Shown here: positions 1-5,297 of the stretch, in pieces
How positions within the stretch are numbered: the first letter of the stretch is position 1
How the letters are laid out: the number at the start of each line of letters is the position of its first letter
Assembly: GCA_963204845.1 (NCBI GenBank)
Contig: CAUJIL010000313.1
Location: 1 to 6,714, forward strand
Origin: Pseudomonadota bacterium
GTDB taxonomy: Bacteria; Pseudomonadota; Gammaproteobacteria; Pseudomonadales; UBA5518
Reading direction: 5' to 3'
DNA: 6,714 nt
The notes under the pieces: model-generated
The model's input: the letters and a program-made list of their open reading frames with translations, nothing else
The model's database searches: none
What the model was told of the DNA's origin: nothing
Position numbers and translations under genes: made by a program

Positions 1-2
1 GG

Positions 3-626
3 ACCGGCAATCGCGAGCAGATCCGTACCCACGACGGTAATGGCCAACGGATCCGCACCGACCAGCCCCCGCGCCTGCCGGGCGACGACGGCGACGCCGG
101 GCGTCGTGGCGAGGCGCGTGAGCGCGTCTACCGGACCCGTGGCGGCAACGACGCCGTGGGCCTACCGCAGCGTGAGGAGGCGCGCGAGCGGCGGATCGCG
201 ACGCCCGATGCGCGCGAGCGCGAACCGCAGGCACACCAGCAACGCATCACGCCGCGCCAGGAGCGGGCAAACCCGCAGCGGGAGCAGGAGCAGCGACCGC
301 AGCCGCGCAGGGAAACACTGCAGCCGCGCCGCGACGACCGCGAAACCGCCCGCGCCCGCAGCCCGGAGTCGCGGCCGCAGCGCACCGAGCCGCGTATGAC
401 CGCACGCGAGCAAAACAGCGAATTCCGCGCTCCCGATCGCCAGGCACGCAACGAATCCGCCGGCGGCACCGCTCGCCAATGGCGCAGCGAGCCCCGCGTG
501 GCGGAGCGTGAGGGGCGCGGTGAATCCCGCAACGCCGTGCGCGAAGGCCGCGGCGAGTCCCGTAACGCCGAACGCGGCGAACGCGGCCGCGGCGAACGCG
601 GCCGCGGCTTCAACCCGACTCCCTGA
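3..626 (+). CDS. C-terminal part of an arginine-rich low-complexity protein (5' end outside window)
   Basis: The frame is open from base 3 to a TGA at 624-626, giving 207 residues with no start needed inside the window, so the gene begins upstream. I do not recognise a domain. The visible part is low-complexity and presumably disordered: about 50 of 207 residues are Arg, with most of the rest Glu, Gln, Pro, Ala and Gly. Recurrent short pieces such as PQRE, EPR and PRRE appear, and the extreme C-terminus has glycine-arginine repeats (REGRGESRNA twice, ERGRG twice) before a final FNPTP. The frame is supported by the 33-bp repeat pair, whose copies differ mostly at silent third positions. Tails like this occur on envelope-associated proteobacterial proteins such as FecR/DUF6600-like or DUF3300-like ones, but that is only a guess. 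RNA or polyanion binding is equally possible. It converges on the VWA gene across the palindromic element at 657-768. Confidence 0.6.
   Translation, partial: TGNREQIRTHDGNGQRIRTDQPPRLPGDDGDAGRRGEARERVYRTRGGNDAVGLPQREEARERRIATPDAREREPQAHQQRITPRQERANPQREQEQRPQPRRETLQPRRDDRETARARSPESRPQRTEPRMTAREQNSEFRAPDRQARNESAGGTARQWRSEPRVAEREGRGESRNAVREGRGESRNAERGERGRGERGRGFNPTP
504..569 (+). repeat. Two tandem 33-bp coding repeats
   Basis: Units 504-536 and 537-569 encode EREGRGESRNA and VREGRGESRNA. They match at 26 of 33 bases. Six of the seven differences are silent third-position changes and the seventh causes the single E to V change. This pattern indicates selection on the peptide and fixes the reading frame of the arginine-rich gene. 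Confidence 0.8.
579..608 (+). repeat. Perfect 15-bp tandem duplication
   Basis: GAACGCGGCCGCGGC occurs twice head to tail (579-593 and 594-608), each copy encoding ERGRG. A shortened copy, GAACGCGGC, precedes it at 570-578. The copies are identical, so the duplication looks recent and could vary in number by slippage. Confidence 0.85.
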
Positions 627-656
627 GTTCCATTGGGCTGTCGCCGAGGGCCATGA

Positions 657-768
657 GGCGCACGCTGGCGGTGGCGCACCGGTGGGCGTACGCCGCAGGG
701 ATGCGGCGTTCGAGCCTACATGGACGTATTAACGGCGACCCACAGGTGTGCCACCGCCAGCGTGCGCC
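657..768. repeat. 112-bp palindromic intergenic element with 30-bp inverted arms and an inner hairpin
   Basis: The left arm 657-686 and right arm 739-768 are reverse complements at 28 of 30 bases. The two mismatches lie near the inner end of the stem. Directly inside the left arm is a second hairpin, 687-697 with 702-712 (11-bp stem, one T-T mismatch, loop GGGA), followed by an unpaired stretch 713-738 containing TGGACGTATT. No transposase and no clear target-site duplication flank it. It lies between two convergent genes (stops at 626 and 808), so its RNA would fold strongly whichever strand is transcribed, and it could act as a bidirectional terminator or mRNA-end stabiliser. No U-run follows either arm, so a standard intrinsic terminator is not clear. 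From memory only, similar sequences recur between genes in high-GC gammaproteobacteria, as REP/MITE-like elements do. Confidence 0.8.
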
Positions 769-807
769 GGCACGGTCGCGGGGCGAAGCGTCTCGCCGGG
801 GAGTTTG

Positions 808-2157
808 TCAGTCGCGCCGCAGCAGGTCGTCGGCGAAGCGCTCGAGCTGGCGGATCGACTGCACCACGCGCACCTCGCTGCACGCGCCGCGGTAGCGCAG
901 CATCTCCGAATCGCCGGTTCCCCACAGGCTCTCGGGCTCCGGCGTCAGCCACACCAGGCGGCGCGCGCGCCGCCCGATCTCGCGCAGCGCGGCCAGCGCC
1001 GGATCGCCGCGGTTGTTGCGCGCGTCACCGAGGATCACCACGCTGGCCCCGCCGTCGAGCTCGCGACCGCTGGCCTCCAGCAGGGCGCGCAGCGCGGCGC
1101 CGTAATCGGTGGAGCCACCGCCGTGCAGCCGTTGCGCCAGCGCCAGCGCGACTTCCGGCGGATGCTGCGCGAACAGCTCGCTCACCTCGGCCAGCCGCGA
1201 CGAGAACACGAAGCTGCGCACGCGCGGCAGCACGTCGCCCAGTCCGTACAGGAACAGCAGCAGGAAACGCGCGTAGGCGCGCACCGACCCACTGATGTCG
1301 CAGAGCGCGATCAGCGCCGGCCGGTCACGGCGCCGGCTCTTCCAGCGCGGCTCGAACAGCAGCCCGTCGTGCGCCACGCCCGCGCGCAGCGTGCGCGGCA
1401 CGTCGAGCAGCCCGCGCCGGTGCTCGCGCCGCCGCGTGGCGTAGCGTGCGGCCAGCCGGCGCGCGATGCGGCGCACGATGCGCGTGATCTGTTCGAGGTC
1501 GCGCTCCTCGAGCTGCGACAGCCGCGCCGAGCGCAGCACCGATTCACGCAGTTCGCGCGCCTGCGCGCCGGCGAACAGCAGATAGTGGCGTTCGACGTGT
1601 TCGCGCACGCGCTCGCGCAGCAAGTCGCTCCACTGCTTCAGCGCCAGCCCCGCCGCCCGCCCCGGCTCGGCGCCGGGGGGCGCCTGCTCGAGCTCGAGGA
1701 TGCGCTCCTGCAGCGCCTGCCAGCCCAACGCCTCCAGCGTGCGCCGCGTGTAGAGCCCGCGCTGGGTGAAGCTGCTCATCGCATCGATGCCGGCGCCGCG
1801 CGCCGCGGCATCGATGGCCAGCACCAGCGCCGCATCGTCCGTGCCGGCCAGCCCCGCGAGCGGGGTCGCGCCGGGCGCGGCCGGTGCCAGCGGTGCGGGT
1901 GCCGGTTCGGAGCGAGGCGCCGCCGGTGCGCCGTCCGCGGATTCCGGCCATGCGAAGAAGCGGGTGAAGCAGTCGTCGAACAGCTGCTTGTCGTCGATGG
2001 TCTTGGCGAGCGTGGCCGCCAGCACCTGGCGCACCAGCTCGCGATCTCCGTAGCCCGCCAGCGCCAGCGCACTCGCCGCGTCCAGCGTCTCGGCCGGTGA
2101 CACGCGAACTCCCGCGTTGCGCAGCACGCGCACGAAGTCGGTCAGCGTGCGCTCCAT
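808..2157 (-). CDS. CoxE-type VWA domain protein (MIDAS protein paired with MoxR ATPase)
   Basis: This 449-residue protein belongs to the CoxE-like VWA family, the usual partner of MoxR/CoxD AAA+ ATPases that remodel or activate metalloenzymes and other complexes in the cytoplasm. The N-terminal helical region (1-70) includes the conserved stretch RNAGVRVSPAETLDA. An Ala/Pro-rich linker (about 74-104) and a charged helical region (about 165-250) follow. The VWA domain starts near 280. Its metal-binding MIDAS residues are visible as DISGS (287-291), Thr350 in GGGSTDYG and Asp378 in LGDARNN. There is no signal peptide or membrane segment, so it is cytoplasmic. The ATG at 2157 is chosen because it overlaps the ATPase stop (TGATG) and no separate ribosome-binding site is seen, which implies translational coupling. 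The frame stays open upstream through the ATPase gene, but that stretch is a shadow. The client protein is unknown. Confidence 0.9.
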   Translation of the reverse strand: MERTLTDFVRVLRNAGVRVSPAETLDAASALALAGYGDRELVRQVLAATLAKTIDDKQLFDDCFTRFFAWPESADGAPAAPRSEPAPAPLAPAAPGATPLAGLAGTDDAALVLAIDAAARGAGIDAMSSFTQRGLYTRRTLEALGWQALQERILELEQAPPGAEPGRAAGLALKQWSDLLRERVREHVERHYLLFAGAQARELRESVLRSARLSQLEERDLEQITRIVRRIARRLAARYATRRREHRRGLLDVPRTLRAGVAHDGLLFEPRWKSRRRDRPALIALCDISGSVRAYARFLLLFLYGLGDVLPRVRSFVFSSRLAEVSELFAQHPPEVALALAQRLHGGGSTDYGAALRALLEASGRELDGGASVVILGDARNNRGDPALAALREIGRRARRLVWLTPEPESLWGTGDSEMLRYRGACSEVRVVQSIRQLERFADDLLRRD

Positions 2158-3122
2158 CAGGGCGCGGCCGCGCGTGCCCCGGCGAGCAGCGCCGGCAGGT
2201 TTTCCGCCGCGGCCTGGATGTCGTCCTCGAACTTCAGCAGCACATTCAGCGTCTGGCGCACCAGCACGTCGTCGAGCGCGCGCGCGTGCAGCAGCAGCAA
2301 CGCGCGCGCCCAGTCGATCGATTCGCTGACCGCCGGCGGCTTCTTCAGGTCGAGCTCGCGCAGCGCCTGCACGAAACCGACGAGCTGCGCGCGCAGCGCG
2401 TCCGTCACCTCGGGCACCTGCGCGCGCACGATGCGGTTCTCGAGCACGGCGTCCGGAAACGGGATGTAGAGGTGCAGGCAGCGGCGTTTCAGCGCGTCGC
2501 TTACCTCGCGCGTGCTGTTGCTGGTCAGTACCACCAGGGGCGTGTGACGCGCGCGCACGGTGCCGATCTCGGGCACCGAGAGCTGGTAGTCGGAGAGCAT
2601 CTCGAGCAGCAGCGACTCGAATTCCTGGTCGGCCTTGTCGATCTCGTCGATCAGCAGCAGCGCGCCCTGCTCGGCGCGCATCGCCTTCAGCAGCGGGCGC
2701 GGCTCGAGGAATTCCTCGCTGTAGAAGATGTCGCCGAACTCGTGCAGGCGCGCCACCGATTCGGCCAGCCCGTGCGCGCCCTTCAGCAGGTCGCCGAGCT
2801 GGTCCTTCAGCACCTGCGTGTACAGCAGCTGCTTGCCGTACTTCCACTCGTACAGCGCCTTGCTCTCGTCGAGTCCCTCGTAGCACTGCAGCCGGATCAG
2901 CGGCAGCGACAGGTACTGCGCCAGCGTCTTCGCCAGCTCGGTCTTGCCGACGCCGGGCGGTCCTTCGACCAGCACCGGCTTCTGCAGCTGGTAGGCGAGG
3001 TAGACCGTCGTGGCGACCTGCGCGGAGCAGATGTAGTGCGCCTCCTCGAAGCCTGCGCGAATATCGGCCGGCGAGTCCATCAGCGCGGTCGGCAACGGCG
3101 GCGGCAACACGGTTCGGCTCAT
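2157..3122 (-). CDS. MoxR-family AAA+ ATPase (CoxD-like)
   Basis: This 321-residue AAA+ ATPase of the MoxR group couples ATP hydrolysis to remodelling of a partner, normally through the VWA protein encoded next to it. Walker A is GPPGVGKT (54-61). Walker B is LLLIDEID (155-162). Sensor 1 is around N202 in LTSNSTRE, and arginine-finger candidates are R213/R214 in LKRRCLHLYIPFP. The SIDWARAL segment near 270 fits the C-terminal lid and sensor-2 region. All key residues are present, so it should be active. The ATG at 3122 has GGGGAA about 9 bases upstream; Met15 is an alternative start. It is first in a two-gene operon, overlapping the VWA start by one base, and is transcribed divergently from xthA. 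Family members act in CO dehydrogenase maturation (CoxD), methanol dehydrogenase activation (MoxR) and stress responses. Which applies here cannot be told. Confidence 0.93.
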   Translation of the reverse strand: MSRTVLPPPLPTALMDSPADIRAGFEEAHYICSAQVATTVYLAYQLQKPVLVEGPPGVGKTELAKTLAQYLSLPLIRLQCYEGLDESKALYEWKYGKQLLYTQVLKDQLGDLLKGAHGLAESVARLHEFGDIFYSEEFLEPRPLLKAMRAEQGALLLIDEIDKADQEFESLLLEMLSDYQLSVPEIGTVRARHTPLVVLTSNSTREVSDALKRRCLHLYIPFPDAVLENRIVRAQVPEVTDALRAQLVGFVQALRELDLKKPPAVSESIDWARALLLLHARALDDVLVRQTLNVLLKFEDDIQAAAENLPALLAGARAAAP

Positions 3123-3146
3123 CGGCGCGGGTTCCCCGGGGTCAAA

Positions 3147-3160
3147 CCGCCGCAGTATAG
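3147..3160 (-). promoter_or_regulatory. Probable -10 element and start region for the moxR-VWA operon
   Basis: On the minus strand, TATACT (3154-3159) matches the sigma70 -10 consensus at five of six positions. It would place transcription start near 3147, about 25 bases before the ATPase ATG. No convincing -35 hexamer is found 16-18 bases upstream, so an activator or an alternative sigma factor may be involved. Confidence 0.4.
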
Positions 3161-3186
3161 GCGAGCGACGCCGCGCGGCGCCCGGT

Positions 3187-3199
3187 TATGATGCGGGCA
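3187..3199 (+). promoter_or_regulatory. -10 element immediately before xthA, suggesting a leaderless transcript
   Basis: TATGAT (3187-3192) matches the -10 consensus at five of six positions and ends six bases before the xthA ATG. Transcription from it would begin at or next to the A of the start codon. No Shine-Dalgarno sequence lies in the six intervening bases (GCGGGC). No good -35 is seen. Confidence 0.45.
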
Positions 3200-3963
3200 T
3201 GAAACTCGCCACCTGGAACGTCAACTCGCTGAAAGTGCGCCTGCCGCAGGTGCTCGACTGGCTCGCCGCCAACACGCCCGACGCGCTGTGCCTGCAGGAA
3301 ACCAAGACCACCGACGAGGGCTTTCCGTTCGCCGAACTCGCGGCCGCCGGCTACCGCGCCGAGCACAACGGGCAGAAGACCTACAACGGCGTGGCGATCG
3401 TGTGGCGTGGCGAGCTCGCCGACGTGGCGCGCGACATCCCCGGCCTGGCCGACGACCAGAAGCGCGTGATCGCGGGTACGCTCGGCGACACGCGCGTGAT
3501 CTCGGCGTACATGCCGAACGGGCAGGAGGTCGGCAGCGAGAAATACGCCTACAAGCTTGACTGGCTGGCCGCGCTCGCCGGCTGGCTGCGTGCCGAGCTC
3601 GTGCGCTGGCCGCGGCTCGCGCTGCTCGGCGATTTCAACATCGCGCCCGAGGACTGCGATGTGCACGATCCGGAGGCCTGGCGCGGGAAGATCCTGTGCA
3701 GCACGGCCGAGCGCGCGGCATTCGGCGCGCTGCTCGGGCTAGGGCTCGCGGACGCGTTCCGGCTGTTCGAACAGCCGGCAAAGAGCTATTCGTGGTGGGA
3801 CTACCGGGAACTCGCGTTCCGGCGCAACCGGGGGCTGCGCATCGACCACGTGCTGCTGTCGGCGGCGCTGGTGCCGCGGTGCCACGCCTGCCACATCGAC
3901 AAGGCACCACGCCGGCTGGAGCGGCCGTCGGACCACGCGCCGGTGGTGGTCGAGCTGCGGTAG
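3199..3963 (+). CDS. xthA: Exodeoxyribonuclease III / AP endonuclease
   Basis: The 254-residue product is a complete exonuclease III of the EEP (exonuclease-endonuclease-phosphatase) superfamily. It nicks DNA at abasic sites and removes 3' blocking groups and 3' nucleotides during base-excision repair. Every catalytic motif is visible: WNVNSLKVR with N7, LQETK with the metal-binding E34, Tyr104 in SAYMPNG, D145 and N147 in LLGDFNIAP, D216 in RIDHVLLS, and the terminal D245-H246 in PSDHAPVV. The length is normal for the family. The ATG at 3199 starts directly on the conserved MKLATWN sequence. ATGs at 3188 and 3191 are out of frame. There is no Shine-Dalgarno sequence, and a -10 box ends six bases upstream. 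It is divergent from the moxR operon and convergent with moaA, with a 10-bp gap, so it is probably a single-gene transcript. Confidence 0.96.
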   Translation: MKLATWNVNSLKVRLPQVLDWLAANTPDALCLQETKTTDEGFPFAELAAAGYRAEHNGQKTYNGVAIVWRGELADVARDIPGLADDQKRVIAGTLGDTRVISAYMPNGQEVGSEKYAYKLDWLAALAGWLRAELVRWPRLALLGDFNIAPEDCDVHDPEAWRGKILCSTAERAAFGALLGLGLADAFRLFEQPAKSYSWWDYRELAFRRNRGLRIDHVLLSAALVPRCHACHIDKAPRRLERPSDHAPVVVELR

Positions 3964-3964
3964 T

Positions 3965-3985
3965 ACCGGGCTGTCAGCCGCCGGT
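3965..3985. terminator. Compact hairpin at the xthA/moaA convergent junction (possible weak bidirectional terminator)
   Basis: ACCG/CGGT (3965-3968 with 3982-3985) stacks on GGCT/AGCC (3969-3972 with 3976-3979), with a GTC loop and a two-base bulge. It fills the 10-bp gap after the xthA stop and contains the moaA stop codon. No T-run follows on either strand, so terminator function is tentative. Confidence 0.3.
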
Positions 3986-4996
3986 GGTATTCATGAAGCG
4001 CACGATCTGCGGCTCGGCGGCCAGATCGAAGTGGTGCTTCTCGGGCTTCAGCTCGATCGCGCGCACGATCGCCGCGGTGAGCGCCGCGCGGTCGCCGGGG
4101 TGCTCGCGCAGCACCGCGCGCAGGTCCGCGGAATGCTCGTTGCCCAGGCACAGCAGCAACCGGCCCTCGACGGTGAGCCGCACCCGGTTGCAGAGGTGGC
4201 AGAAGTTGTGGCTGTGCGGCGAGATGAAGCCGACGCGGATCGCGCTGTCCGGCATCCGGTAATAGCGCGCCGGGCCGCCGCTGTCGTCACCGACCGCCTC
4301 CAGCGCGTGGCGGGCGCGGATCAGCGCGCGCACTTCCTCGCTGGAACAGAAACTGGCCGCGCGATCGCGGTCGTCCATGCGACCGAGCGGCATCTCCTCG
4401 ATGAAGGTGATGTCGGTGCCGCGTTCGCGTGCGAACTCGAGCAGCGCCAGCACCTCGTCGTCGTTGTTGCCGCGCAGGATCACGCTGTTCAGCTTCACGC
4501 GCTCGAAACCCGCGGCGAGCGCCGCGTCGATGCCGGCCAGCACCTGCGCGAGCTCGCCCACGCGCGTCAGCGCGCGAAAGCGCCGTGCATCGAGGCTGTC
4601 GAGGCTGATGTTCAGCCGCTTCACGCCGGCCTGGCGCAGCGCCGGCGCCATCTTCACCAGCTGCGAGCCGTTGGTGGTGAGCACCAGCTCGCGCAATCCG
4701 GGCAGCGCCGCGATGCGCTCGCACAGCCACAGCACGTCGTGCCTGACCAGCGGCTCGCCGCCCGTCAGGCGGATCTTCCTGACGCCAAGCGTGACGAAGG
4801 CCTCGGCGACCGCGGCCAGTTCCTCGAGGCTGAGGATCTCGCGCCGTGGCAGGAACTGCATGTCCTCGGCCATGCAGTAGACACAGCGGAAGTCGCAGCG
4901 GTCGGTGACCGAGATCCGCACGTAGTCTACCCGGCGACCGAAACGGTCGACCAACGCCGGTGTGGCCGCCGCGGCGGGAGGCACGATCGCGTTCAC
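3974..4996 (-). CDS. moaA: GTP 3',8-cyclase (molybdenum cofactor biosynthesis protein A)
   Basis: This 340-residue radical-SAM enzyme rearranges GTP to 3',8-cyclo-7,8-dihydro-GTP, the first step of molybdopterin synthesis. The N-terminal SAM-binding [4Fe-4S] motif is C34-x3-C38-x2-C41 (CDFRCVYC), followed by the LTGGEPLVR motif at 77-85. The second cluster, which binds GTP, uses C266, C269 and C283 in FCHLCNRVRLT...CLG. The chain ends in Gly-Gly, the conserved tail required in this family. The start is taken as GTG at 4996. It is the only ordinary start between the in-frame stop of the upstream CDGSH gene and the conserved DRFGRRVDYVRIS; a second GTG at codon 5 is possible. No clear ribosome-binding site is seen. 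It lies 45 bp downstream of the CDGSH gene on the same strand, probably in one operon with it and the peroxiredoxin. No other moa or moe gene is in the window. Confidence 0.96.
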   Translation of the reverse strand: MNAIVPPAAAATPALVDRFGRRVDYVRISVTDRCDFRCVYCMAEDMQFLPRREILSLEELAAVAEAFVTLGVRKIRLTGGEPLVRHDVLWLCERIAALPGLRELVLTTNGSQLVKMAPALRQAGVKRLNISLDSLDARRFRALTRVGELAQVLAGIDAALAAGFERVKLNSVILRGNNDDEVLALLEFARERGTDITFIEEMPLGRMDDRDRAASFCSSEEVRALIRARHALEAVGDDSGGPARYYRMPDSAIRVGFISPHSHNFCHLCNRVRLTVEGRLLLCLGNEHSADLRAVLREHPGDRAALTAAIVRAIELKPEKHHFDLAAEPQIVRFMNTTGG

Positions 4997-5041
4997 GGCC
5001 GCGCCACCGTCACCGGCGTCCGCGGCCAGGCAACGGCGGCG

Positions 5042-5281
5042 TCAGGCGCGCTTGTGGCTGCCATCGCAGAGCGGCCGGTTGGCCGTCGCCTTGCAGGCGC
5101 AGAAATAGACGGTGCGGGTATCGGCCGCCTCGTATTTCACCGGCGTGAAGCCGGTTTCCTTGTGCGAGCCATCGCAGAACGGCTGCCGCGCCGAGCGCCC
5201 GCAGCTGCACCACCAGTAGCTCTTGCCCGCTTCGACCTCGACCGCGATCGGGGCATCGCCCGCACGCACGGCTGTGTCCAT
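5042..5281 (-). CDS. Tandem CDGSH iron-sulfur protein (CISD3/Miner2-like)
   Basis: This 79-residue protein contains two full CDGSH [2Fe-2S] motifs and little else. The first is C25, C27, C36 and H40 (CSCGRSARQPFCDGSH). The second is C61, C63, C72 and H76 (CACKATANRPLCDGSH). The 3Cys-1His ligation is the mitoNEET type, whose cluster is redox-active and can be released or transferred. The tandem arrangement in one chain resembles human CISD3 and its bacterial relatives. There is no signal peptide or membrane anchor, so it should be a soluble cytoplasmic electron- or cluster-transfer protein. The ATG at 5281 is chosen for the well-placed GGGAGG seven bases upstream; the longer open frame would run into the peroxiredoxin gene. 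It starts 16 bp after the peroxiredoxin stop and ends 45 bp before moaA. Its in vivo partner cannot be deduced from sequence. Confidence 0.92.
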   Translation of the reverse strand: MDTAVRAGDAPIAVEVEAGKSYWWCSCGRSARQPFCDGSHKETGFTPVKYEAADTRTVYFCACKATANRPLCDGSHKRA

Positions 5282-5288
5282 CGGCACG

Positions 5289-5294
5289 CCTCCC
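5289..5294 (-). promoter_or_regulatory. Shine-Dalgarno site fixing the start of the CDGSH gene
   Basis: GGGAGG on the minus strand, seven bases before the ATG at 5281, lies inside the 16-bp spacer after the peroxiredoxin stop. It is the clearest ribosome-binding site in the window and supports the short 79-residue reading. Confidence 0.7.
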
Positions 5295-5297
5295 GTA

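Noticed and set aside
128..679. Minus-strand open frame of 183 codons over the arginine-rich gene
   Set aside because: Its start lies in the palindrome arm and the product is Arg/Ser low-complexity. The silent-site pattern of the 33-bp repeats supports the plus-strand frame.
782..797. GGCGA/TCGCC hairpin 10 bases beyond the VWA stop
   Set aside because: Only a 5-bp stem with a 6-base loop and no T-run; such stems are common by chance in DNA this GC-rich.
653..952. Small frames of 78-80 codons on both strands across the palindrome
   Set aside because: They encode mirror-image peptides produced by the inverted repeat and run into the VWA gene; not real proteins.
748..2100. Long plus-strand open frame of 450 codons
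   Set aside because: It lies antisense to the VWA gene, encodes a Gln/Arg/His-rich chain without a domain, and exists because the opposite frame of GC-rich coding DNA rarely has stops.
2158..2886. Upstream extension of the VWA frame giving a 692-residue protein
   Set aside because: The extension overlaps the ATPase gene out of frame and is low-complexity Arg/Ala. The ATG in the TGATG overlap begins the conserved N-terminus.
2097..3191. Plus-strand open frame of 364 codons
   Set aside because: Antisense shadow of the MoxR ATPase, which has complete Walker A, Walker B and sensor motifs.
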